Assembly: GCA_017403885.1 (NCBI GenBank)
Contig: JAFRDM010000032.1
Location: forward strand, 1 to 64,000
Direction of reading: 5' to 3'
Origin: Oscillospiraceae bacterium
GTDB taxonomy: Bacteria; Bacillota; Clostridia; Oscillospirales; Oscillospiraceae
DNA: 64,000 nucleotides
Shown here: positions 40,546-48,622 of the stretch, in pieces
Position numbering within the stretch: the stretch's first letter is position 1
Layout of the letters: the number at the start of each line of letters is the position of its first letter
Program-made: the position numbers and the translations under genes
Notes under the pieces: generated by a model
The model's input: the letters and a program-made list of their open reading frames with translations, nothing else
Database searches by the model: none
What the model was told of the DNA's origin: nothing

Positions 40546-41694
40546 CAACTGTTACGAGATTTAGCTGAAATAGGTGCCGGGCAAGGTGCTCCGCAGGGAG
40601 ATTCAAATTATTGCGATGATGGAACACCTTTTGTTAAGGCTGGCAATCTTGAAAGCTTAACGACTGGTGCACCACTAGGCAGCATTCAAAAAGTCTCTGA
40701 TTCTGTTGCAAAAGAGCATCGGTTAAAGCTTTATCCCAAAGGCACGGTTCTATTTGCAAAGAGTGGAATGTCTTGCTTAAAGGGATACGTGTATGTTCTT
40801 CCGAAAGATGCGTACGTAGTTAGCCACTTGGCTTGTGTAACCCCTAAAGAAGATCTCTCGGAATACTTGAGATACTACTTTTTATATCGAAAGCCTAATC
40901 AGTTGGTTAAGGATGCTTCATATCCGTCCATTAGTCTTGCTGACATTGGAGATTTAGAGATAGATGCGAAGGATAAGCAGACACGAAAGCATATCATAGC
41001 AACACTAAGCTTGGTTGAGAGAGTAATACAGTTAAGACAAAAGCAGCTTTCCGCCCTTGACGATCTTATCAAAGCCCGATTTGTCGAGATGTTTGGGGAT
41101 GAAACGAACCCATACCAATGGCCAGTGGTTAATGTCGAAGATGTCGCCAATGTTTCAGTCGGCGTCGTGATAAAGCCAGCTCAGTATTATACTGACGCAG
41201 AACATGGTGTGAAGGCTTTCCGATCGTTAAATATTGGAGCAGGCACAATTAATGATTCCGATTGGGTATATTTCTCCCATGAAGGAAACGATAAAAACTC
41301 TAAATCGCAGCTCCGAGAAAACGATCTCCTTATTGTCAGATCAGGAGCCCCTGGAACGGCATGTGTTGTTCCCAAAGTTTACGAAGGGTGCAATGCAATA
41401 GATATCATAATAGCAAGGCCTGAAACAGATAAGGTCAATCCGTATTATCTTTGCACATATACAAATCTACCCCATGGGAAACGTCAGATTGATGAAGGAA
41501 CAGGCGGAGCTGCCCAGCAGCACTTCAACGTCGGGAAATATAATAAACTGCAGCTTATGCTCCCACCGCTAAAGCAGCAGAATGAATTTGTGAGCTTCCT
41601 AGAACAGATCGACAAATCCAAATCTGTCATTCAGAAGTCCCTAGATGAAACCCAGCTTTTGTTTGACAGCTTGATGCAGAAACACTTTAGGTGA
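40540..41694 (+). CDS. hsdS: Type I restriction specificity subunit HsdS1
   Basis: A 384-residue protein with two target-recognition domains (about 1-150 and 190-340). A central conserved helix region contains LSALDDLIKARFVEMFGD (about 169-186), and the C-terminal conserved region has QIDKSKS. It chooses the DNA sequence methylated by HsdM and cut by HsdR. It shares three blocks of identical DNA with hsdS2 in the same orientation. It is AT-rich compared with hsdM and hsdR. Confidence 0.92.
   Translation: MKQLLRDLAEIGAGQGAPQGDSNYCDDGTPFVKAGNLESLTTGAPLGSIQKVSDSVAKEHRLKLYPKGTVLFAKSGMSCLKGYVYVLPKDAYVVSHLACVTPKEDLSEYLRYYFLYRKPNQLVKDASYPSISLADIGDLEIDAKDKQTRKHIIATLSLVERVIQLRQKQLSALDDLIKARFVEMFGDETNPYQWPVVNVEDVANVSVGVVIKPAQYYTDAEHGVKAFRSLNIGAGTINDSDWVYFSHEGNDKNSKSQLRENDLLIVRSGAPGTACVVPKVYEGCNAIDIIIARPETDKVNPYYLCTYTNLPHGKRQIDEGTGGAAQQHFNVGKYNKLQLMLPPLKQQNEFVSFLEQIDKSKSVIQKSLDETQLLFDSLMQKHFR
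41044..41096 (+). repeat. hsdS central direct repeat, copy 1
   Basis: 53 bp encoding SALDDLIKARFVEMFG, identical to 44050-44102. Recombination here would exchange second target-recognition domains. Confidence 0.85.
41605..41623 (+). repeat. hsdS 3' direct repeat, copy 1
   Basis: CAGATCGACAAATCCAAAT, identical to 44620-44638. In hsdS2 this is exactly where the sequence departs from hsdS1 and runs into the ABC-3C-like gene. Confidence 0.8.
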
Positions 41695-41704
41695 GGTGAT
41701 AATT

Positions 41705-42472
41705 TTGACGGGCAAAGAAAAGTTGACTGCTATTATCGATGAAATTGATCTTCTTATAAGTAAACGTGTGGTCCCTGCTGATCCCGACTTCAAGGCATGG
41801 CACATTAAAACAGAACGTTTTTTAATAAAGCAGTTTGGAGAAAACAGCGTTGAGGTCTCAAGCTTTAGAAAAACACAGTTTTCATTAATGGTATTTGCCC
41901 TTTCTACGCCGCAAAGTGAATTCATAGACGCATGCAAACATGGCTTGCTTTCTACCAAAGCGATTCTTGAAACATATATCGAAGAATTTGAAGACTCCCA
42001 ATCAGTAATTCCAAGCAATGGAACACCCTCAGCAATGGATTTTTCCTCTGCCTTTATCGTTCACGGACATGACGAAGGTCTTAAGCAGGCTGTCGCTCGT
42101 TTACTTGAAAAGCAAAGAATCAATGCCATCATCCTTCATGAACAGCCAAATCAAGGCGCAACTATCATTGAAAAGTTTGAAAAGAACAGTGATGTTGGCG
42201 CTGCAATATGTCTGTTTACTGCTGACGATGTTGGGAAAGCAAAGGGAGATTCAAAGGAAAACGCCAGAGCACGCCAGAACGTTGTATTTGAAGCTGGGTT
42301 CTTTATGGGAAGCCTCGGGCGTGATCATGTAATACTTATCGCAGACCAAGGCGTTGAACTCCCTTCAGATCTAAAAGGGGTAGTATATTCAGATTCATCT
42401 TCATGGCAGCTTGATGTTCTAAGGGAATTAAGAGCGATCGGCTTTCAGGTAGACTATAACAAGCTTGACTAG
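41705..42472 (+). CDS. TIR-like nucleotide-binding protein (PF10137 type)
   Basis: A 255-residue protein. A helical N-terminal domain (about 1-110) is followed by a TIR-like fold beginning SSAFIVHGHDEGLKQAVARLLEKQ, then IILHEQPNQGATIIEKFEKN, with DVGAAICLFTADD and RQNVVFEAGFFMGSLGRD. This matches the 'predicted nucleotide-binding protein containing TIR-like domain' family used as NAD-degrading effectors in CBASS and Pycsar. No cyclase gene is adjacent. A TTG start at 41705 (GAGGTG upstream) is preferred to the GTG at 41696. It sits between hsdS1 and the recombinase gene. Confidence 0.85.
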   Translation: MTGKEKLTAIIDEIDLLISKRVVPADPDFKAWHIKTERFLIKQFGENSVEVSSFRKTQFSLMVFALSTPQSEFIDACKHGLLSTKAILETYIEEFEDSQSVIPSNGTPSAMDFSSAFIVHGHDEGLKQAVARLLEKQRINAIILHEQPNQGATIIEKFEKNSDVGAAICLFTADDVGKAKGDSKENARARQNVVFEAGFFMGSLGRDHVILIADQGVELPSDLKGVVYSDSSSWQLDVLRELRAIGFQVDYNKLD

Positions 42473-42497
42473 CTTAAACATTAGATTGCCCTGTTTC

Positions 42498-42533
42498 ATG
42501 GTATAATCCCAGCAAAAACGGAGGTTATACCAT
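42498..42533 (+). repeat. Inverted repeat around the recombinase start
   Basis: ATGGTATAA (42498-42506) and TTATACCAT (42525-42533) are perfect 9-bp arms. The second arm covers the start codon, and the ribosome site lies in the loop. It could be an operator or a translational control hairpin. Confidence 0.6.
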
Positions 42534-43500
42534 GAAAGAAATGGTTTTCGAAATCCTTAACGATATGGCGGAGACGCTGACAGTCGCTCAGCTCAAGAAG
42601 CTGCAGGAAGTATTGCTGCTGCGATTTAGTGAACAGGAAAGCCAGCCGGAGCCGGCGCGGAATGAGGACTATCTGGAGATGTTCCTTCATGCGAAACAGG
42701 TTGAAGGCCTGTCGGATCGCACGATCGCCTATTATCGCAGCAGCGTCTCCCACATGCTTCGCTCTATCGGCACGCCGGTGCGGAAGATCACAACCGATCA
42801 GGTCCGCGCCTATCTGGCAGACTATCAGCAGATCAACAATTGCGGCAAATCCACGGTGGACAATATCCGCCGCAACATCTCCAGTTTTTTCACCTGGCTG
42901 GAGGAAGAAGACCATATTCTGAAAAGCCCCGTCCGGCGTATTCACAAGATCAAGAGTAAGACCGCCGTCAAAGAAGTCATATCAGACGAGGACATTGAAC
43001 GATTGCGGGACAACTGTGAAGTGGCCCGTGATGTGGCGATCATAGATCTTCTTTACTCGACCGGCATGCGCGTCGGAGAACTGGTGCACCTGGATATCCG
43101 GGATATCAACTTCGATGAGCGGGAGTGCGTGGTTTACGGCAAGGGCGGTAAAGAACGAAAAGTATACTTCGATGCCCGAACCAAGCTGCATCTGCAAAAC
43201 TATATTGCCAACCGCACAGACAACAATCCGGCTCTCTTTGTCACACTGGACGCGCCCCACGACCGTCTGAAGATCAGCGGCGTGGAGATTCGTCTGCGTG
43301 AGCTCGGCCGGCGGCTGGAGATCCATAACATCCACCCTCACAAATTCCGGCGCTCGATGGCCACCCGCGCCATCGACAAGGGAATGCCGATTGAGCAGGT
43401 GCAGAAAATCCTCGGTCATTCCCAGATCGACACGACCATGCACTATGCCATCGTAAACCAAAATAACGTCAAAGCCGCGCACCGTAAGTTTATCGCTTGA
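42532..43500 (+). CDS. Tyrosine recombinase of the XerC/D type, between the two hsdS genes
   Basis: A 322-residue recombinase. The core-binding domain (about 45-140) contains LSDRTIAYYRSSVSHML. The catalytic residues are in STGMRVGELVHL (Arg), KGGKERKVY (Lys), HPHKFRRSMAT (His and Arg), LGHSQ (His) and the Tyr in TTMHYA. Recombinases in this position reshuffle hsdS alleles in other bacteria. Here both hsdS copies have the same orientation, so deletion or exchange is expected rather than inversion. GGAGG precedes the ATG. Confidence 0.92.
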   Translation: MKEMVFEILNDMAETLTVAQLKKLQEVLLLRFSEQESQPEPARNEDYLEMFLHAKQVEGLSDRTIAYYRSSVSHMLRSIGTPVRKITTDQVRAYLADYQQINNCGKSTVDNIRRNISSFFTWLEEEDHILKSPVRRIHKIKSKTAVKEVISDEDIERLRDNCEVARDVAIIDLLYSTGMRVGELVHLDIRDINFDERECVVYGKGGKERKVYFDARTKLHLQNYIANRTDNNPALFVTLDAPHDRLKISGVEIRLRELGRRLEIHNIHPHKFRRSMATRAIDKGMPIEQVQKILGHSQIDTTMHYAIVNQNNVKAAHRKFIA

Positions 43501-43514
43501 TTCCGTCAATCCTT

Positions 43515-43548
43515 GCAAATTGATATTTGTGGGGATGATGGGATGAAA
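43515..43548 (+). repeat. hsdS leader direct repeat, copy 2
   Basis: Exact copy of 40512-40545, covering the ribosome site and start of hsdS2, including the palindrome CAAAT-TGAT-ATTTG (43516-43529). Confidence 0.85.
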
Positions 43549-45738
43549 TACAAATTGGAAGATCTCTTTGATCTCCAGATGGGCAAGACACCTGCAAGAA
43601 ACAATCCGGAATACTGGAATTCTGCTGATAATAAATGGATCTCCATAGGCGATCTATCAAAATGCGGCAAGTACATTACTGATACAAAGGAATATCTCTC
43701 GGACCTCGCAGTTGAGGAAAGCGGCATTAGCTTGATCCCAAAGGGAACCGTTGTAATGAGCTTCAAGCTATCCATAGGGAAAACAGCCATTACAAGTGAG
43801 CCCATGTATTCGAACGAGGCCATTATGTCTTTCCGAGATAAGCATGTCGTTCCACTCCTTCCTGATTACCTTTACTACATGTTTTTAGCTAAAGATTGGG
43901 ATAAAGGGACAAACAAAGCCGTAATGGGAAAGACGCTGAACAAGGCAACACTCGCGAAGGTTACCATTGATGTTCATAGCTTGGCCGAGCAGAGACGGAT
44001 AGTCGATACCCTTGATAAAGTGGCATCAGTCATTGATGCAAGGCAGCAACAGCTTTCCGCCCTTGACGATCTTATCAAAGCCCGATTTGTCGAGATGTTT
44101 GGAGATCCAAAGCTGAATCCCCATGGCTATCCGGTTCACCAGCTTTCTGAGTATATTCATTTTCTCACTTCAGGTTCTCGCGGGTGGGCTGAATACTGCA
44201 CTGATGATGGTTCGGAATGGTTTATCACCATAAAGAATGTGAAAGACTGCCACATCACAACGGACAATATGCAGCCATTAAACGCTCCGGACAATGCTGA
44301 GGCAAAGCGAACTCGCGTCCAAGAAGGAGATCTTCTTATCAGTATTACGGCTGACTTGGGTAGAACCGGTGTGGTAACAAAAGAGATTGCCGATCACGGA
44401 GCATATATAAACCAACATTTGACTTGTATTCGATTGGATCGCGATGTGCTGGAACCATTATATGTAGCCTATTTCATGGAAAGCGCGGCTGGTAAAGAGC
44501 AATTCGTCTCCAAGAACCAAAGTGCGGTTAAGGCAGGCTTGAACTTCAATTCGATAAACACTTTACAGTTAATCGTACCCCCGCTGGATATCCAGCAAGA
44601 GTTTTTGCGGTTTGTCTCCCAGATCGACAAATCCAAATTTTGTTTTCATTATTATGAAGTCTTTCTCTGCTTTTTTAAAGCTTTTGGAGCTTTTTTCACA
44701 ACCTTAACAGCCTTGTACGAAAGGAGATTTCTTATGCCAAACGGTTCAAATGCTAGTGCAGAAATCTTTGGATTCGATTTTCAGGTCAATGCAACAATTT
44801 TCCTCTTGCTAAACAACATAAAGGAATTGCAAGCTGTCCGCATGGAGGGGGCGTCTGAAGACATTGAACTGACTTTGCAAAATGGCAAACAGATCATGGC
44901 TCAGTCAAAAGGCGTTGTAAATGGTAGCACTGATTTTTCCAATGTACGAAGGAATTTGCAAAAGGCTATTGGCACGCTGTCTGCCGCTGATAACAACTCA
45001 GTAGAGCAATTAATCCTAATAACTAACTCAATGAATCCACTAAAAGATGACTTTTCTAAAGGCTTTTTCTATGGGCCACCCACTATACGGAGCTATGGTG
45101 ATTTACCAGAAGAATCCAAGCAGATTATCGACACTATCGTTTCCAGGATCAATGTTGATCTAGATAGAAACAAATTCAGAATCTACTTTTTTATGTTCGA
45201 GACAGACAATGAAAAAGAGCGTTATAAAGTTATTGAAGACAAAGTTCAACGATTTGTTAATCACCTTGGATTAGGTCATGTCATTAATGCCACTGAGTTG
45301 ATGACAATCTGGCAGAATGATCTTCTCCATAATGGAGCAAAAACTGATGTAACAGTTTCGCTTCGTAAAAAAGATATCGTATGGCCGGTAATCGCTCTTA
45401 CTTTGGGAAAAGAGTTGCCTTCAGACTACATAAATGACTGCGATCAAGGTTTGATTGACGAAGTGAACCGTCAATACTCTACCCTGCTAGATAATCTTAC
45501 CGAAAGATATGATCTTGTGACAAAGGTTCTTTTCGACTTCAAATCTGCGAATGATTATTTGTCCCCCAGAGAACGTGTAAAGCGCTTTATTGAAGAAAAA
45601 TGGAGCAGCTATATCGAAGAATTGTCTCTTATGTCCTTGCCGTCTGATGTTCAGGAAATTGTAGCGAAAATTGCATTAGCAAAGATAATCCAACAAAGAT
45701 ATCGAATTGAGGAAATCCGCAAGGAGGTTTCTCTATGA
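43543..45738 (+). CDS. HsdS2 fused in frame to an ABC-3C-like effector protein
   Basis: One open frame of 731 residues. Residues 1-366 form an HsdS with two target-recognition domains and the central LSALDDLIKARFVEMFGD. After QIDKSK the usual HsdS tail (about 17 residues in HsdS1) is replaced by an aromatic-rich linker (FCFHYYEVFLCFF). Residue 398 onward (MPNGSNASAEIFGFDFQ) starts a separate protein of 334 residues. That part has EDIELTL and QNGKQIMAQSKG, resembling the D...QxK pattern of PD-(D/E)xK nuclease-like domains in ABC-three-component effectors. It also has its own start and strong ribosome site, so both a fusion and a free effector may be made. It overlaps the ATPase gene by 4 bp. 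Confidence 0.8.
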   Translation: MKYKLEDLFDLQMGKTPARNNPEYWNSADNKWISIGDLSKCGKYITDTKEYLSDLAVEESGISLIPKGTVVMSFKLSIGKTAITSEPMYSNEAIMSFRDKHVVPLLPDYLYYMFLAKDWDKGTNKAVMGKTLNKATLAKVTIDVHSLAEQRRIVDTLDKVASVIDARQQQLSALDDLIKARFVEMFGDPKLNPHGYPVHQLSEYIHFLTSGSRGWAEYCTDDGSEWFITIKNVKDCHITTDNMQPLNAPDNAEAKRTRVQEGDLLISITADLGRTGVVTKEIADHGAYINQHLTCIRLDRDVLEPLYVAYFMESAAGKEQFVSKNQSAVKAGLNFNSINTLQLIVPPLDIQQEFLRFVSQIDKSKFCFHYYEVFLCFFKAFGAFFTTLTALYERRFLMPNGSNASAEIFGFDFQVNATIFLLLNNIKELQAVRMEGASEDIELTLQNGKQIMAQSKGVVNGSTDFSNVRRNLQKAIGTLSAADNNSVEQLILITNSMNPLKDDFSKGFFYGPPTIRSYGDLPEESKQIIDTIVSRINVDLDRNKFRIYFFMFETDNEKERYKVIEDKVQRFVNHLGLGHVINATELMTIWQNDLLHNGAKTDVTVSLRKKDIVWPVIALTLGKELPSDYINDCDQGLIDEVNRQYSTLLDNLTERYDLVTKVLFDFKSANDYLSPRERVKRFIEEKWSSYIEELSLMSLPSDVQEIVAKIALAKIIQQRYRIEEIRKEVSL
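44050..44102 (+). repeat. hsdS central direct repeat, copy 2
   Basis: Exact 53-bp copy of 41044-41096. Confidence 0.85.
44620..44638 (+). repeat. hsdS 3' direct repeat, copy 2, at the fusion junction
   Basis: Exact copy of 41605-41623. Similarity to hsdS1 stops right after it, marking the join to the ABC-3C-like gene. Confidence 0.8.
44721..44736 (+). promoter_or_regulatory. Internal ribosome site and start of the ABC-3C-like effector
   Basis: AAGGAG (44721-44726), 7 nt before ATG at 44734, in frame with hsdS2. This would yield a 334-residue effector (44734-45738) independent of the HsdS part. Confidence 0.75.
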
Positions 45739-47195
45739 TTATTAAAGCAATCAATATTGAGCAAGGGTTGTTTTGTACAGAGCGGCATTTTACTCCTGGG
45801 TTTAACTTGATTTACAGCGAGGAAAACAGCACAGGGAAAACCACCCTTTTACGCTGCATTCTGTATGGAATGGGCTATGGCATTCCTGGCACAAAGAAGT
45901 TCCGTATGGAGTCAACTTCAATCCATCTCGCTATAGAAAAGGATAATGGAACAGAACTGATACTGAAGCGAGAACGAGCTGATTGCATTGAATTGATCGA
46001 AGCTGGACAACAGTATTCATTTGCGCTTCCAGCACAGCTACATAATTTGCATGAAAAGCTATTTGGGACAAATAATGCCGATATCCTCGATAATCTTCTC
46101 GGCGCATTTTACGCAGACCAAGAAAAAGGATGGACGCTTCTTAATCGAGGGAAGGCTATAGCTGGCATCCGATTCAATATAGATGAGCTTATTCGGGGAC
46201 TCTCGGGGAGAAGTTGTGAAGAGCTTCTGTTGAAGAGAAGAAAAGTGGAAGACAGCATAAAAAAATATAAACAAATACTCAATATTGCAGAATATAGAGA
46301 TAAACTCACCGTTGATGTATCGTCTTTTACCGGACTTGACTACAATCGTGAACGTTTGTTAAGAATTGCCCAGTTAAAAGTTGAGAAAGACGCAATAAAG
46401 AAGGAGATAAAGCGTTTAGATAATAACATAGCAAATAATAAAAAGACTATTGAACTTATTGAAAGCATGAAGCTTATAATCCAGCTTCCTACTGGAGAGG
46501 AAATATGTGTAACACCAGATATGATAGTTGGAGCAGTTGATTCTGTCGAGTTGCTAAAAGCAAAAAAGAAAATCCTAATCCCACAACTTGAAGCTACTAT
46601 AAAATAAATTGAAAAACTTGAATCCGATGAAAAAGAGGAAGATCAACAGCTATCAATATTTGAAGCGGTTTCTTTGGCAGATCGTTTTGATAAGAAAATG
46701 TCTCAAATAGATATCGTTCCAGAAGATGTTCAAAAAGTAATCACAAAACTTGAAGAAGAGAAGGCTTCTTTAGCGAAGCAGATATCTGATTATACTAACA
46801 GCAACAACACTGTCACCCAATCCATGATTAAAACTGTCCAAAAATACATGAGCGAGTTGGGTGATTCAAACGCGGAAGAAATATCATGGAAATATCTATT
46901 TACAAGCAATCTAAAAGAGCTTTCTGGTGCTGTTCTACATAAAACAGTTTTTTCATTTCGTTTAGCTTATATTGTGGAGATCGAAAAAGCACTCGGAATA
47001 CATCTCCCAATTCTTCTTGATTCACCTAAAGGCAAAGAAATAGATAATAAGAATATAAAGAAAATGATGCTAATATTGCAAAGAGATTTTCCAGATAATC
47101 AGGTAATAATTGCTTCTATTTACCATTATGTCGATGGAGAAAACATTATTTTGATGAATGGGCAATTGCTAGACAACATGAAGCAATATGAATGA
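45735..47195 (+). pseudogene. ABC-three-component-like ATPase interrupted by one in-frame stop
   Basis: The frame encodes 486 residues except for TAA at 46605-46607. Before the stop (290 residues) lie Walker A SEENSTGKTTLL (about 30-41) and a coiled coil. After it the coiled coil resumes (EKLESDEKEEDQQ) and leads to the Walker B-like HLPILLDSPKGKEID and VIIASIYHY. Walker A and Walker B are thus on opposite sides of the stop. A TTG at 46674 could restart translation but has no strong ribosome site. The layout fits the RecF/Rad50-like ATPase of ABC-3C systems. Reading error, readthrough or true loss are all possible. Confidence 0.75.
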
Positions 47196-47321
47196 CGTCC
47201 ATGTCACATTATCAAGATTTGCCATTTAGAGGATCTTTCGCAAAACGGTTGATTTTCTCATTCAATATGGCTTGCTTGCATGATATACGTTTTTTTGTTA
47301 CAAATGTGGGAGAGTTAAGCT

Positions 47322-47747
47322 ATGTACAAAAATGAAGCATTTTATACTGGCGAGGCTTTTTATGAATCTGCCTGTAAGATGCTCCCTGAGGACATTTTTG
47401 ATGAGAATGATTCTGGCGCCTGGTTTGTCCCTTATATTGTCAATGTTGCTCTTACTTGTGAGCTGTTTCTAAAATCGCTATTGTCAGATGGCGATTCTGC
47501 CTCTTGGGGCCATAAATGGTCTGACCTGTTTTCACAGTTATCTGTCGCGCAAAAAGACAGAATACTGAATCACCCATACTTCAAAGGCTCAGATTCGTTT
47601 TACGAAAGCCTTAAAGAAGGCGATAGTATTTTTGAAGGCTGGCGTTATTACTTTGAGCATAAGAAGAAAATAAGTGTAGATATAATATTTCTTGATCATT
47701 TTGCCGAAGTGCTACATGATTTGGCAAAAGAAGAGCTGAGCCCTTAA
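47322..47747 (+). CDS. HEPN-like protein B
   Basis: A 141-residue helical protein related in layout to 40014-40520: VALTCELFLKSLLSDG (about 46-61) followed by HKWSDLFSQL, and a later GWRYYFEHKKK (about 106-116). RYYFEH fits the R-phi-x3-H catalytic pattern of HEPN RNases. It lies alone between the ABC-3C ATPase and a possible nuclease gene, AT-rich, with a 126-bp upstream gap. An RNase role is inference from the motif. Confidence 0.65.
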   Translation: MYKNEAFYTGEAFYESACKMLPEDIFDENDSGAWFVPYIVNVALTCELFLKSLLSDGDSASWGHKWSDLFSQLSVAQKDRILNHPYFKGSDSFYESLKEGDSIFEGWRYYFEHKKKISVDIIFLDHFAEVLHDLAKEELSP

Positions 47748-47840
47748 TAGCATTCCCACCCGAGACGGCGTTGAGCTTTGCAGTTATAGACTTATCTGTT
47801 GAATTCCAGACACAGGCATAATACATTTAGGAGTGCAACA

Positions 47841-48605
47841 ATGATTGATGAATCACTACGCGAAAAGATACTTGATGCCCCATTTATAATCCGGAACTAT
47901 GTAAATGATGAACCGGAGTGCAATTATGAGCGATATCTAACGGAGTTGCTAAATCATTCTACGTTTTTTATGCAGAAATCAAAGGGGGCTCCTTTCAAAT
48001 GGGTAGAGCACCAAGAGCATGGAGAATGTGATGCAGTTTCTGAAAACTATTCCATTGATTACAAGCTCTTTGCTACTAGATCAAGGCTACATGGTTTAAA
48101 AGAAACCAGTAATAGAATCACAAAATATATAGATGGAGTGATTGGATTCGGAACGGGAAGGTGGCCAGCAGGGGAACCATTTAGGTGCTTTCGTACCGTA
48201 GCAGCATTAAGGCCGTGTTCCATAGAGGACTTAAGCAGAGTAGCGGATGCTCCGGACGGAGATGTTGAAAAAGAGATTTCAATTATTTTGAAATCTCTTA
48301 GAGTGAAGAAAAATCTACTTTTGTTCTACCCCTATACGTTGTCGTTTTCTGACATGCATACGTTTGAAGATGGTTGTAAAAGCATATCCGAAGCGTTTAA
48401 TGAAGATCTATCCAACATAATTGTCTATAGGGAAACTGTAGCTCCGGGTTTCGATACATTCCTTTGTACGATCTATGATGAAAAACTATTGATTTTTGAG
48501 TTGAGTGCAGATGCCTGGGAGCTGGAAGATTTTGTAGAGTTGAAACAAAGCAAGGTATATATGCACATGTATTATGCTTACGGCAACAACGGATTCAACT
48601 TTTAA
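47841..48605 (+). CDS. Unknown protein, possible PD-(D/E)xK-like fold
   Basis: A 254-residue protein starting MIDESLREKILDAPF. HGECDAVSENYSIDYKLF (about 63-80) has spaced acidic residues followed by DYK, which could be the active-site pattern of a PD-(D/E)xK nuclease, but the match is weak. The rest is mixed alpha/beta with no membrane segment. TAGGAG precedes the ATG at 47841. It is the last gene before hsdR and AT-rich like the inserted modules. I do not recognise the family. Confidence 0.6.
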   Translation: MIDESLREKILDAPFIIRNYVNDEPECNYERYLTELLNHSTFFMQKSKGAPFKWVEHQEHGECDAVSENYSIDYKLFATRSRLHGLKETSNRITKYIDGVIGFGTGRWPAGEPFRCFRTVAALRPCSIEDLSRVADAPDGDVEKEISIILKSLRVKKNLLLFYPYTLSFSDMHTFEDGCKSISEAFNEDLSNIIVYRETVAPGFDTFLCTIYDEKLLIFELSADAWELEDFVELKQSKVYMHMYYAYGNNGFNF

Positions 48606-48622
48606 TTGGGGGTGACAATCCC

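Noticed and set aside
42498..42507. Promoter TATAAT before the recombinase gene
   Set aside because: A TATAAT is present, but no -35 box lies at 15-19 bp; TTGACT is about 31 bp away. The inverted repeat is the better-supported feature.
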